Part shown: positions 44,660 through 57,382 of the stretch, piece after piece
How the letters are laid out: every line of letters begins with the position of its first letter
How positions within the stretch are numbered: position 1 is the first letter of the stretch
Assembly (NCBI GenBank): GCA_011316235.1
Contig: QQBE01000005.1
Location: forward strand, 129,747 to 193,746
Length of the DNA: 64,000 nucleotides
DNA from: Mycothermus thermophilus
Lineage: Eukaryota > Ascomycota > Sordariomycetes > Sordariales > Chaetomiaceae
Direction: 5' to 3'
Program-made: the position numbers and the translations under genes
The notes under the pieces: generated by a model
What the model saw: only the letters and a program-made list of their open reading frames with translations
Database searches by the model: none
Told to the model about the DNA's origin: nothing

Positions 44660-45740
44660 TCACAATCGCTCGCTCAGCGTTTCTAGAGACAATATCTCCT
44701 CCGGCCTCAACTCTAAGCCTTCCGGAATGATGACGCGACCTCGCCGGATAACAATCTCCCCTTTTCTGCCCCTCAAAACCGACACCATCCTAGACAATCG
44801 CCCCTGACCAGCCTCGGGGTCCCCAACCAAACTATCACTTGAATCACCCCCTTTCTCTGCGCCAAGTGGCCCCTGTCCAGCCCTCCCATCCCTCCTTGCC
44901 TCCAACATATCCTTCCCTCCAAAGCCTCGCCCCTTTTCAGCCTCCTGTCCTTGCTCCTTCTCGCCTTCCATCCTCCTCTTCCACCACCGGCGCCAAAACA
45001 ACCCCGTCTCACCAGGCGACCACCAATAAAACGGAAACCGCCTCTGGATGTTGTTCACCAACAACGCAACGACAAGCATAACCCCGCACCCCAGCGCGAT
45101 GGGCGCAAACACGAACCACCCCAGGGCCGACATGCTCGGGTCGACGACGACCATAAGCGCGGTCGCGCCGGCGGGCGGGTGGACGGTCCCCGTCAGGGCC
45201 ATGAGGGCGGTGGCGCAGGCGCAGGAGAGCGCGCCGCCCAGCCAGCGGAGGCCGTCGAGGTTGGATGAGACGGCAAAAAGCTTGGAGATGGCCACCCCGA
45301 TGGCAGCGGAGATGAATTGGCTGAGGATGGCGTTGCGGGGTTGCGCGAGGGGGGATTCGATGGCGTAGAAGTCGAGGACGGCTGCCGCGCCCTGGAGGTG
45401 AAGAGTTAGTTTTCCTCATCGGATGACTGCGGGGTAGATTGAGACGTACAAAACTCCCGATGATAGTCGGGACCCCAATCTCCTTAAAGGCCGGCACGGA
45501 CGCACTGATGGCGCCGATGCAGGCGAGGCTGGCAAATATCCCGACGACGGCCCAGAATATCATCAGGACGTTACCGATGGAGTGGCGCGGGGGGTGGGTT
45601 CGGTGGCCGAGAAAGTGAGAAACACATGATGGCAGGTGGTGCAGGACGAACGGCGGGAAGAAGGGGTTCAGATATTCGTCGATGTCGAAGTGCCATCCTA
45701 AAGGCCCGCGGCGGCGCGGAGGGTGCCCGGGCGGGCCCAT
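44660..45740 (-). CDS. HPP-family integral membrane protein
   Basis: Two exons (45740-45450 and 45391-44660) encode 340 aa. The family-defining His-Pro-Pro motif appears as TGTVHPPAGATAL with H168-P170. Hydrophobic segments at about residues 53-80, 88-108, 120-138, 148-167 and 187-212 agree with a multi-pass membrane protein. The first 50 residues are Pro/His-rich and cytosolic in appearance, and the 110-residue C-terminal tail is hydrophilic and basic. Some HPP proteins in cyanobacteria and chloroplasts carry nitrite across membranes; the role in fungi is not established. The intron is 58 nt. The start at 45740 gives the usual N-terminus, but an internal start near the first helix cannot be excluded. 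Confidence 0.85.
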
Positions 45741-47365
45741 GGAGGGGAGGATGGGGTTGAGAGGACCTTAGGAATGGCTGATGTCTGAGGTGGATTATTA
45801 TGATGCAATGCGGATGCTTCCGATGTGAAATGCCAGGGATGATTTTCGCTGTGAAAACAGGACGACTTCAACGGCAAGACGATTCAGACCCTGAATGGGT
45901 ATGAATGTATCCGAGGTCAAGGTATTGATATTTGGGCTTCAAAAGAGATGAAAAAGGCCCCGTCGAGTATTCGCTGATGTCAAAGTATCAAATAGGACCG
46001 TTGAGATACGGCGAAAACGAGACGGCCACTGCTCCGGGAAGCAGGAAGCTGCGGTCACCGTCGTCTGATATTCCCCGTAAAAGACCCTCGTACAAGCAAC
46101 AACCTGGCAGAAAAACAAATCAAACAAATACCGTTGACCGGTCGGATCGGACTCCACAACAAAGAACCAGGATTTGCGCAGCCCCTTTCGCAAGCCCATA
46201 TGCCGGCCATAGCAAGGAAAGGGGAAAGGCGAATATAAATAGCGGACGGCGGTCAGCGGTCACGATCGGAAACCTTCCAGAATGTTGTAGCCCGGTATGA
46301 CCGGATGCATGTTTGTCTTGGAGTCTTGTTGTCATGACAGCATGTGCTGGCGCTATCCTGGACGCAGGGGGATTCGCCGCAGCGGTAACATCATCACTTC
46401 ACCGTTGGGTCTCGGAAGCATTCAGCGCATAGGAACTCCGTCATTATGTTCGACGGCCAGTCCAATAATTGTCGGATTGCCTCTGTGAGTCCGGACAGGA
46501 GAGCTCAGCTCGCTCCCGGCGTTGAGGAAAGGCCCGGCGGTTACGATGACGACGTCAGGCAGTTAAGTATACCAAGACGGCCGATTTGCTAACAGAAATT
46601 CCCGAAGCGGTATGGCGCCCAAAAAAACAGCAGTTTGTTCAAAGCAGAAGCGGAGCCGACAAGAGATCTGGGGCAGTCGGCAGCCGATGGCGACGGTTGA
46701 TCAGCCCTTTTCCAAGTTCCCGGGGCCGGGACATTTCCGCGGAGCCATCTGCCGAGGGAAACGAGATCGTCATTCCTGGCGAACAAAACGATCAACTGAC
46801 TTTGCTTTTCTGGCACGTTTTCGGTCATGATCCAGCCCGGCCGGCCGGTCCTCCGTTCAGATCCACCCCGATCCGTCCGGCCGGACAGGCTTGACCTCGA
46901 CGAGAGAAGACAAGACGGCGCCGGATGCCACATGGTTATCGGCGATGTGGGTCCCGATTCTACCCCACTTTGCTCCGAGGAGATGGGAAATCCGGCGGGT
47001 CCGGAGGCGGCTCCACTTTCTCCCGCTTCCGGCATGTCTCGAGTGCCTTCGGGTCTGGCCTGTGGCACAGATGTTTCGGGCTATTATTCGTGAAAAGAGC
47101 AGTTGCGTGCTTGCTGGCTGGAATGGTGAGGTTTTCTGTGCGCTGCCAATAGGTGTTGAGAGCGTATTATTTTGCTCCCGGATGTTTTGTTATCATTGTC
47201 CCTTCGTCGAGGGGAGAGACGAACCCGAGGCACTGTTACTCTTTGACCCTGGGTTCATAAAACAAGTAGACTCCGGCCTCAGAGATTCTTCATTATATGC
47301 GGGTTACCCTCATCCAATGTTGGTCTTCTCTTTTTACGAACTACAGAGCCCAAAAACTCAACTCT
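45741..47365. other. Intergenic, about 1.6 kb
   Basis: Upstream of the HPP gene and 3' flank of the broken HET gene. A TATAAATA sequence (46234-46241) stands alone with no supported gene downstream. Open frames at 46589-47068 and 46891-47424 show no recognisable content. Confidence 0.5.
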
Positions 47366-48389
47366 TTAGGCCGTCCAGCACCAACCACGCCTATCTGGAG
47401 GAGGAAAATAGTCGGCATCGGTGACCTTTTCCCTTCTCGCCACCGCCTGCAGCACCAGGCCTTCCCCCACCGGCGCCGATGAAAGGTTGGACTTGAGACG
47501 ACAATATGAACTCCAATCTCCAGAGGAAAGTCTCGCAAAAGCTTGTGCCAAATCGGTTTTGCTACCGGTTTCGACCACCAAGAAACACCATGGGAGCTGA
47601 GATGCCAGTTCTCCGTGAGATCCAAAAATTACAAGAGCTGTGCCGTGAGGCTCTTCTCCACCGCCGAGTTCCGGACAACCGTATTGGATGCGAGCCATGC
47701 CCAACAACCTGGTAGGGAGATAACCGCTGTTCGGAGGGCATTCCATCTCCTCCTCGTGCCAGAAAAGCCGGTGGGAACCGTGGTTCCATCTCTTCCTTGG
47801 AGCTACGTCGAGCACAGCGACGGGCACTTGGGACATGTCCACCGGCTCTGGGAGAATCCAGAGCCTGCGAATGGGAGTGATATTTAAGGAAGTCAGCTGA
47901 AGACATGCCTCATACATCGCGCATGATGCCCCGTTCAGCAGAGTGCGTTTCAAAGGGCGCCTCCTGCAGCGTCCACCCGCGGGTGAACCACCGACTGGCA
48001 ACAACCTGATCAAGCACCTGACTTCGCTGGTAGGGCTTCCCATGTTCATCGCAGTCGTGCACATCCCAAAGGTAGGCATAGCACACGCGCGAATTGGCGT
48101 ACCAGCGGTACATGGAGTTAATAGCCTCCGACAGCTCGGCGCTGCTGGATTTATCGATGCAGCATGTGTCGTTCCAGGCATAAGCGAGACATTGCTCCCT
48201 CGCGAGCTTGCACAAGCCCTCCAGCTTGGCGACGCCGGCCGGCTTGGTAGCGCGCGCGCGCTCCAGGTCGGCCATGTCAGCGAAGAGGAGCTCTTGCGGA
48301 CCCCATGTGTGGGAGAGGATGGCGTAGGGTGGGGTGGAGTGCTCCACGAACTCCTCGAGTTGGAGGGTGCGGGTGTTGACGAGTCTCAT
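47366..48389 (-). pseudogene. Broken HET-domain gene (heterokaryon-incompatibility type)
   Basis: From the ATG at 48389 the first about 140 residues are an intact HET domain start: YAILSHTWG (22-30), the CLAYAWNDTCCIDK block and RGWTLQE (about 138-144). HET proteins act in non-self recognition and can trigger cell death. Directly after TLQE, where about 15 more HET-domain residues and a long middle region are expected, the frame runs into an unrelated short stretch and stops at 47910. Further along, in another frame (about 47890-47366), a segment including GTALVIFGSHGEL and VLQAVARREK looks like the C-terminus of such a protein. A 51-nt intron-like stretch (GTATGA donor at about 47912) joins to the wrong frame. 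An internal deletion plus frameshift is the simplest reading. A short HET-only protein remains possible. Confidence 0.6.
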
Positions 48390-49063
48390 GGAGTCGGCTT
48401 GAAGAATGAGGATGAATGGTGCCCGTGTCTGGAAGACTGTCCGTTTTCTTGTTGTTCACGGGGTGGTGACAAAGAGAGTTAGCATGTCGAAAAGAGGATG
48501 GAAAGTGGTTGGGTTGAGGGCGATGCGTGAGGCTCTGGGAATCTCTATAACTATCTCTGCATGAACCTCCAGCTCAGAAACCACCTAATTATCCGATACA
48601 GGGAGGGAAACGTGCAGCAGGTTGTGGCTGTGTTCAGCCACTTAGCCCAACCTCGACCGTGTACTGAACCTACCAGAAGTCCACACGTCATGCAACTCCG
48701 AAGTGAGTATGACCAGGCATCCTGTGAGGCTCATATTACATGACAGCCAAGGCACGTTAGAGATCAAAGTTGTCGGAGCTCCGTTTGGCCACTCCGGTCT
48801 TATCCCGAGTGTTAAAAAAGACAATGGTCGACGAATCATAACGGGCTGTGAAGAGATGAATATAATGGGTTCGAAGCGGAGGACTTCAAGCAAAACATGT
48901 GTATGTCATGTTGTCCAGGAAACCTCTGCCGGTGTTAATATCCACCATGTCATTCTCAACTGCCGTGTTCTAATAACTCCTAGATTAGGCAGAGTTACTC
49001 AAGACTATTAAACATTAAGAACATCTCAACACCATAAATACTTCTCAACATCCCACTCATCTC
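48390..49063. other. Intergenic between two minus-strand genes
   Basis: Upstream of the broken HET gene and 3' flank of the caspase-like/membrane gene. No gene or clear repeat is seen. Confidence 0.6.
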
Positions 49064-49437
49064 TCAAAACGGCAACCCCCTCTCCTCCGACCCCCTCACT
49101 CCCAGCCCTCTATACCCTCCACCTCCACTACCTCCACCCCCTTTCCGCCTGCCCGACCATGAGAAACTCCTCAAATGCCATCCCCACCTTCGAGCCGTAC
49201 TCTCCGCCGTCGCAGCGGCATCTCTCAGCAGCCCGTTCCCTTCCTCACCACCATCAGTCACCACGGGCGAAGATGATGATATCCTCTTCCCATTCCCCCG
49301 CCGGCCACCACTCCTAACCACCCAAGCAGGCCAGGTCTCCCCAACCTCACGGGCATCGATAGGAGTCGAAGGCACCGATTTCCCTCCCTGCTGCTCATCT
49401 CTCTGCTGGCCCTTCACGGCACCATGCCCATGCACGG

Positions 49438-49469
<32 letters not shown>

Positions 49470-52400
49470 CTCCCAGTGCCCCGACCCAGAAAAACCAAAA
49501 ACACACAACCCGCCACCACCGCGCCAAGCGTCCCCCCCATCGTCGCCACCACCGCAGACGTGATCAGATACCGCGCGCCGGCACTAATATTCCCCGCGCC
49601 AACCACCGCGGCTGCCGCCGTGGGCATCACCCCCGTCCCGGTTGCTTGCGTCACAAGCACCCTGCTGGGAAAGACACCCGCTGCTGCGGCGGCGGTGGTG
49701 GACAAGGTACTATTAGGAACTGCTGTTCCTGCTAGTGAGGGAGCGACGCCAGCACCGTGGATCCAATCGCTCGGGAGGAGGAGGATGAGAAGGCCCGCAA
49801 CGGCGAGGGCGAGGGGGATGGGAAGGAGGAGGCAGAGGGTTGCTGCTGCTGTTGTTGTTGATGTCGTGGGTGTGCTAGGGTTGAAGAGGGGGGAGAGGAG
49901 GTTGTAGGGGAAGGATAGCGGAGGGGAAGGGGGGGATGGGGAGGTTGTAGGAGGGGTGGGAGGGGTGTTTTGGACCTGTTGATTCGGATGGGTTAGTTAG
50001 TATGACTGTGCACATATGGGTGGATGGTTTGGGAGGTTGAAGGTGCGAAGTCCTTGTTGGTTGGGGTTTGGGGACGTACCCTGACGATGAGGTTCTCCAG
50101 CGCCTCCGCCTTCTGGCGGAGCTCCTCTTGCAACGCCTCCAGGTCGCGAATGTCATTATCGATCTCTCGGATGAGGGCCTTCGTGGTGGCGGACCCGAGG
50201 TCAAAATACGCTGGCAGATCGGCCTCGTGGAACTTCTCCCAGGCGGACAGCGTTCCGCTCAGACCATGAATCAGCTGCTCCAGCACGTGGGCAGCCTGGT
50301 CGGCATGGTTCGCGTCACCGCTCTGGACGAGCCGTTCCTCCTTCTCCACGGCCAAAAGGATCTGCCGGGCTGTATTCTTCCACTCCCCGGCCACCTCGTT
50401 CACGCACCCGCGCATGGCATGCAAGAAGTACTCGCGCGCGTCCCAAATGTTGGTGTTGGCACTCTTGGAAGACGACGACGACGCCGACCACGGAGCGTTG
50501 TCTCCCGGCGCCGCCAGCATCAGTTTCCCGCACGTCAGCGGATCCCGCATCATGCCGCCCTGGGTCGCCTGGTAGGCGAACACGTCGCGACGGCTCCAGC
50601 GCCGCTGCCCGTCGGCGGTGCGCTCCTGGTCGTGGTACGTGTCGAAAAAGCCGTAGGCGGTCCAGTGGCGGTTGTCGAGACCCGCGACCATGCAGGAGAT
50701 GTGGGCTTCGTGGAGATAGGTTCCAAGCCGGATCTCGTCTTCCTGCACGAGGTGCTCGGGTTCGGTGGGATTCTCATCTCCATCCTCCTCGGCAGCAAGC
50801 GAGGTGCCCAGGGTGCTCACATTGTGGACGCGTCGAAGGGGCTCGCTGTTCTGGTTGTGACCGGCCCGGCTCTTGAGACGGGTGTCAAGAGAGGGCGTCT
50901 GGCTCTGACGCCAAGCGAGGAAGGGAAGGTGAAAAGAAATGTGGAATCCCTCGGGGTTGGTCGCAGAAGGCTGACGAGGAATGTTAGTGAGGATTCGGCA
51001 ACTCGATAGTTTGAAGGAACTTTGATAACAATACGTACGTCAATCTTCACATCAACTCCAGCCTTGAGCGTCAAGTGGTTGTACACAAAGTCTCGGAGAG
51101 CCCAGGCCTGCCGTTCCGAAGCCGTCGCCGCAATGGCCAACGCGCTGTAGGCGTCCAGGTTTGTTACGTAACTGTGACCAAAGTTAGCACCATGGCAAGA
51201 CACATACTAATGATAAGTTATGACTGGAACCTACAGGAGGCGCTTCCGTGGTGCCGTATTATCGGCGGTTTCGGTGTCAATCAGCTGTGGGAGAGATCTC
51301 TGCGGAAGGTTAACAACCCATTCCTGTACCCATTGGACATGCCTGGATATTAAGATCAAGATCATCCACTTACCGCGATCAACGCCTGATAAAGCTGAGC
51401 GCGATTCAGCGTCTTCACCTCGTTCCCCAACGGACCCCTAGAGTTGAGCACCCTCTCATCCAGGATAGCGATCGGCTCAGGGGGAACATCTCGTCCGCTC
51501 GCCAACGCCTCAAAATCCGCCGACGCGCAAAACGCCCGCAGCTCGTCAGCAATGTACCTCACAGCAGGACCATCATCCTGCACGAAAGCGCGCAGGATCT
51601 TGTCCGTCTTGGTGGACCCATCATTCGGCAGAAGCTCGGCGACGTTGAGGCAGTACGGGATATCCTCCAACTGGTACGCCGCCATGCGCGGCTGCTCAAA
51701 CACCTGCGGCCACAGCAGATCCGAGCTGCTCGAGTTGTTTTCGCTCGAGCGAACCTGGTTGCCGCCGCCCCTGCTGCGTGACTGCTGCGATTCCCTGCGC
51801 CCTCCGTTGAGTCCGACGATACTCCCGCGTTCCGACTGCTCCAACGGTCCATATCTCGCCCCATAATCCTCCCTCAGCGTCCCTTGCTCAGAGTCGTACG
51901 TGAGAGCCCTCCGAAACTCAGAGATGTGGTTCTTTCCCGTCGTGTAGGCAATGAACGAGATGGCGGGCGACGGCGTCAACATGTCCCACACCGCCAGCGG
52001 CAGCTCGACGATGAGCACGGCTGCGAAGCTGGGGTAGATAGCTGACATCTGAATCGACCGCGCCGGCTCAGGGGCGTTTTCCAGCCACTGGCGCCACCGT
52101 TCAACGTCTACACGCGGGTCGCGGAGACGGCATGTCACGAGAACTCCGGGGCCGGCTGATTCCTGCTCCAGGGCGACCGGGGATTTCGGCGGATGCAACA
52201 GGACGTACGATTCCTCCTCAGAGGGATTGTTGGGGACTTCAAGCGGCGCGAGAAGAACGGTTTGTGGTCGCTTGGCCTGGTATCTGTGAATCGGGATGCG
52301 ACGGGTCGGGGGGTCGATGATGGGCTGGCCGGTGCGACGGTCGATCTGGACAAACGAGTACAGCGAGTCTCGAAACAAGATGCCTGTCGATGCGTTGCTG

Positions 52401-53080
52401 TTTCCGTGGAGCCGGGTGATGAGTCGCTTGTGTAGCTCGACGCCGGACAGCCAAGCGCCCGTGTGCGCGGCGCGCGCGAGCTCCTGGATGACCGATGTCG
52501 TGAACCAGTTTCCGCTGCTGTCGGCGTCCTCGGAGGAGGGCGTGTCGATGCTACCCGCGGCGAGAGTCTCGATAAGTCCGTTCCCTGTAAACGTGCTGCT
52601 AGTCTTCGCGGGGGCCGGAGCATCCAAGCAGTCGTGGAGCAGCAAGACGTGGCAGTCAATCTCGGCGAGGAGCGGGTGGAGGATGGACGAGTGAACAACG
52701 GGAGAGTCCCGGGCGCGGGTGGCAGCCCAGACAATGATACTACCCTGGTCTGTGTTGTTGACGCGAGCGTGACCGGCGTAATAGAAGATGATGAGATTCC
52801 CCTCACGGCCGTGAGCGTCGAGGGTATCGGCTACCTTGCGCGAGAGCTCGACGGCGGACCGCCGCGAGGGTATCTTCCACATTTCTGTGTCATAGTGATA
52901 CAGGCCGCGGAAGACGGCATCGAGGGCCCTGACATCTTCCTGGATTTGCGGGTCGTCGTCCTTGTCCCAGCTCATCAGCACCACCTTCACGTGCCGATAG
53001 CGGGGGACAGATGTGCTGTTGGGCCATGCCGCCGAGACGGCGTCTGAGAGATTAGAAAGAAACGATGGAAAGTCGGTCAT
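49064..53080 (-). CDS. Caspase-like domain fused to a fungal module with coiled coil and two C-terminal membrane helices
   Basis: Five exons on the minus strand (53080-51374, 51299-51235, 51171-51039, 50970-50080, 49975-49064) give 1235 aa. The first part (about 25-260) is caspase-like, with His104 in FYYAGHA and Cys151 in LLLHDCLD; a fungal caspase-associated stretch runs to about 395. After a Ser-rich linker, M466 begins a second module (YCLNVAELLPND, then YVTNLDAYSALAIAA across exon 3, then SCMVAGLDNRHWTAYGFFDTY at 727-747). A coiled coil occupies about 892-932, and membrane helices lie at about 975-1000 and 1066-1096 before a basic Gly/Ser tail. Both modules share one open exon, so fusion is read directly. 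The start at 53080 was preferred to 53212. A membrane-tethered protease or death effector is inferred, not shown. The second module could be a separate gene starting at M466. Confidence 0.75.
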
Positions 53081-54734
53081 TTGGAAAGCGGTCGAGGAGG
53101 CGTCGTGAGTCGGAGATGGGGGCGGACTTCGTCGAGGAGTGCGGCCACGCCTGGACAGCTGGGAAGCAACCTTGAGAGGAGTGCCTCCGGAGGGCACGGA
53201 GACCAAAACCATTATTTATGGGACAAAAATGATTCAAATGATTCACTCTCAACTATTACTTAGAGTCACAGGTTGCCCCTGAAGCATCTCGTCAGGAGTT
53301 GAACAGCCACAACGCCCTGTCCTTCGTGAAGGGATTCACTGGATCTTATTCTTGGTGACACAGCCTTCCCGAGGGCTGGCCCCTTTGTGACGTGGAAATG
53401 CTTACTGGACTCATGGTTGAGTTGATGGATCGCGCCGTCATGACCATGTTTGTGAACGAAGGGCAGTGCGGCCCGTTGAAGCCTGACACAGGGGTTTCAC
53501 GAGCGACGTGGTTCAACGCTTGCGATGTCAGCCCAAGACAAACATATGGGATTCCGAGGCTGGGGATCGGGTAAGGCGACGCATGTCGTGGCAGTCTTCC
53601 AATGAGTGGCCAGCAGGAAACAAGTCCGCTCGGCACTGGTCATGATTGGGCCCGCAAACACCAGTCTCCATCATGGTCGTGGCGGAGCATTGCCCAGTCG
53701 CCTTCAAGACAGAAGGTGTTTCCTTGTCAGAGATCTTGTTGACAGATACGAAGAGAGCATCCAGATCCATGGATAGATACCTAATTATGGAATCGTCAGG
53801 AACACTAAGATGTCTGCAGCCAGTGAGAGAGCCTGGCCCCTGAAAGTCCCACCAGCTCCAAAACACAACTCACAAGAGACATGCTGAGACACGAATTCAT
53901 GCCCAATGGCAATGACCACAGTCACACGATCAGACCTAGAGTTTTGTCAAGTTTAACTACCTACCTATGACTGGCCGTGTATTCCACAGAATCAACACAG
54001 CGACGTGTTGGCTCATTCGGGCTTGTTGGACTGATTTCAGTGCTCTATCCGCGATGGCCGCACTAACACGACATCAACATCATGCAAAACCATGCATGAC
54101 AAGCCGTTAATATACGACCGTATACATGACTCCGCGCTCTCTCCCTGGTATTCCGCTTGTTGCCGTGTGGGGTCTTTCGGTTTCAGATGGGACGGCTCGT
54201 CGGGAGATCGGCACACACACCACGCGGACGGCCCTCCGCCCTCCGCCATGCCCTGAACGGAGACTGATCCGGTAATTGGCGGGATGGACTCCGTCCCGTT
54301 TGACACCGGCCAGATTTCGGCGTTGGAGGAGTGGCCGGCACGGAGCGATTCCGGGTTGGGTTATGAATTCGGAGGAAGAAGGAGAGCCGCCATCAGTCGA
54401 GCTTAAGCGTGATAACTGAATGAAATAGCACACAAAGAAAGTGGAAACACTTGGACACTCCGGACGGCTTGGACGGACCGCTTCATGGAGACATGGGAAA
54501 CCAGTCTCGAGTCAAGTATGACAAAATGATTGCCGGGTAGGGAGGTCTCGATCCGAATCTGGATCAGTAAGGGTCATGTTCAACACACAGAGTGGAGGAA
54601 CGACCCTCAAGGTACCTATTGAAAGGGGTATTTGAAGAAGGCAGGAGAGTGTTGGAGCTTGCCATGTTCATCCAATACCCGGGATCGTTCATCTAGGAGG
54701 CGACGGTCCTGGAAACAACACCAACATCGACAGG
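53081..54734. other. Intergenic between divergent genes
   Basis: Upstream of the caspase-like/membrane gene (minus) and of the papain-like gene (plus). The first about 130 bases are an open extension of the caspase frame. AGGTACCT-type motifs occur near 53956 and 54612. No other gene is supported. Confidence 0.6.
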
Positions 54735-56879
54735 ATGGGCCAGCTCACGGCAGGCATTGCTCTCCTCCTGGTGGCCGGCACCGGCACCAGTGCAGGCCCT
54801 GTCCGGCTGCTGCATCACACCGGCTGGCCTGACCCCATTCCGGCCTCATCCGTTGAGCCTTTGAACTGGTCGACCATCCATCCCCCAATCTACGGCTCAC
54901 AATGGTCATTATCATCATCCTCCTTCAGACCCAGTAACAAGGATCCCAATGCCCAACCCCTCAAGTCCAGCATCTCCGTTACCGACACGCCCTTGCCCAA
55001 CATCGTCGACTGGCGCAACCGGGACGGGGTAAACTACATCACGACCCCCCAGGACCAAGGAGTCTGTAACAGCTGCTGGGCCTTCGCAACAACGGCCCTC
55101 GTCGAGGCCATGGTGCGCATCGAGCATGGCGTTTGGACTAAGCGCAGCGAAGCCGACGTCCACTCGGGCGTCGGGGCCTTGTGCGCCGACTACGGCAGCG
55201 CCGACGAAGCCCTAGCCTGGATGGCCGGGATGCCGCAACCCTGGGACCAGCAACACCTTCACCAAAACCCCCCTGGAATCGCAGACTGGGCTTGCGGGCC
55301 GTACGAGGACAGGGACCCGACCATTCGCACGAGATGTGCAGACCGCGATGGCAGGGCAACCCACGTGCCTCCGTTCCAGGCATTGGGGACGATGGAGGAT
55401 CAGAAGCGGTGGCTGGATCGGTACGGGCCCTTGGTGGCGACTTTTGTGTTGTACTCGGACTTTGGGACGTGGAGGCCAATGGAAAAGGGGACGGTGTATC
55501 AGTGGGACGGCATGAAGGATTCGGTGGGAAATCATTTGGCGTTGGTTGTGGGATACGATGACAACAAGCAGGCGTGGATCATCAAGAACTCGTGGGGAAA
55601 GCAGTGGGGAGAGGATGGGTTTGCTTACATTGCGTGAGTTTCCGTGGCCAACAATCTCTTCTCTTCCATGAGTCCTGACTTGACAATATTAGGTACGGCA
55701 CAGGCAACATCGACAACTGGGTCAAGCACGGCGTCATGAACGTCAATCCGGACCCCTGGACGCGAAGACGCCACCAGAATGGCTGCATGCTGCAATCCAG
55801 CAATGGTAATACGCATCGCAATTTTGAACTCGTCCTCCCTGCCCCGAAGAGTAAGGACATTTACCACGTCTACCGCGACGGAGACTCCGGGAGGTGGACC
55901 AAGGGCACCAAAATCCACAATGCCGACCTCGTCGGGCCACTGACCATGATTGGAACCTCATTCAATCGAGACATGTACGCCCTAGGCTTGGAAAAGGGCG
56001 CCGTCCTCCATCAATGGAAGTTCAACCAGGCTCAGGGGACATGGTCACATACGAGATACCACCCCGACATACAAGACATTGATGGGGTCCCAGGACTGAC
56101 ACAGACGGACGATTCGCGCCTCGTCATGGTTGTGAAACTGTCCAATGGGACTTTGATTGAGGTATAAACACCCCTAGTTCGTTGAGACTAGTCTCTTGAT
56201 CTCTTTCTCTTGGCTCCATCGAGGCTGGATGGCTTACAAAGGACTTTAACAGCTGCGACAAGAGCCCAATAGTCAGGGCTGGATCAAAATAAAGCAACCC
56301 ATCGCCACCAACATCTCCCAAAGCGGCCCCTCCCTCGTTCAATCCAACGTCGGGCTCAACATCTATGATCCCAACGGCAACTCCCGCGGCAACATTTACA
56401 CCGTGGCGGTCCGGGACGACGGCCGACTACAACTCTTCTGGCGGCCCGGAGACGGCGACGAATGGCAAGCGGGTGAGATCTTTGGGCAGAGCATCCCCGC
56501 CAACTCCCCGCCCGTCATGATCCAGGACTTTTTCGATACAGTTGACGAGAACAGTGTCGGCGGGTTCCAGCTCGTTGTTGCCGTGAGCGGCCAGGTTCAG
56601 CACTGGGTCAGAGATAACAGGAACTTGAGCCAGCAGAAGCCGATCGAAGGTGCCCAGGGCCAGTGGAGGTTGGTGGAATCGGTGGGCAACGGGGTGCTGC
56701 GCGTCTGGGCGATGGTGCAGGGAAGCTTTGGACAGAAGATGCATATGATCACAGAGGGGGCGGATGGACGGTTTTCGTATTGGGAGTGGGATGGACGGTG
56801 GGAGAGGTTGGGGACGTTGCCCACGCTTGATGAAGAGTGGTCACATGTGACGATCGAGAGTTCAGCTGTGGTGGTGTGA
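54735..56879 (+). CDS. Secreted papain-like (C1A) cysteine protease with propeller-like C-terminal domain
   Basis: Three exons (54735-55633, 55693-56161, 56253-56879) encode 664 aa. Residues 1-20 form a signal peptide, then a short pro-region. The papain fold shows the oxyanion Gln108 and catalytic Cys114 in QDQGVCNSCWAFA, His267 in GNHLALVVGYD and Asn285 in IIKNSWGKQWGEDGF, so the full catalytic set is present. From about residue 320 the protein changes to roughly 40-60-residue repeats with aromatic/W-containing cores (IYHVYRDGD, VLHQWKF, LQLFWRPGD, VQHWVRDN, FSYWEWDG), like the tachylectin/PLL-type lectin propellers. The long propeptide of most papain zymogens is absent. An extracellular protease that binds glycans is a reasonable inference. 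C1A proteases are uncommon in filamentous ascomycetes, so transfer is possible but untested. Confidence 0.85.
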
Positions 56880-57382
56880 GAGTGTGGTTCAAATGGGTGG
56901 CATCGCACGTTATTAGACAGGGCACATGGCAAAGAGTTAATGCTGCCATATGAGCCAGAGTTGCTAGACTTGCTATCAGACTCTTCATTCAACTGTCGAA
57001 GTTCTCGACCACTCCAGTATCGGCTAGCTATAATATTACGATAAGTACTCAGGTCAGGTACTTACCTGATAGGGCTGATCATTACCAGATGTAAGTCTCC
57101 TCATTTATAAGCCACATGCGGAGGAGTTGCCATATTTATTCTCATAAAGATTGTTCATTCCCTTTGAGAAGTCCTTGGCCAGCCCAGTGTTCATGGTCCG
57201 CCTCATCCCTGTGACTCTCGATCATTACTCAAGTACTATGCTGTACTTACCAGTTAATTATTAGCTGATCTGTCTTCTCATGACGAACGTATTCCTTCTG
57301 TAATAACTGGGATATCTCGCCCTATCATGCCAACCCCCCAGAATAGTCCCTTCTCCTATTAAACTCCCGCCGTTCCAGGGGC
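56880..57382. other. Short intergenic stretch
   Basis: Convergent 3' flanks. It contains AGGTCAGGTACTTACCTGA-like sequence near 57048-57070. No gene is supported. Confidence 0.6.

Noticed and set aside
46234..46241. TATAAATA sequence suggesting a promoter
   Set aside because: No supported gene lies downstream on the plus strand, so a promoter call is not justified.
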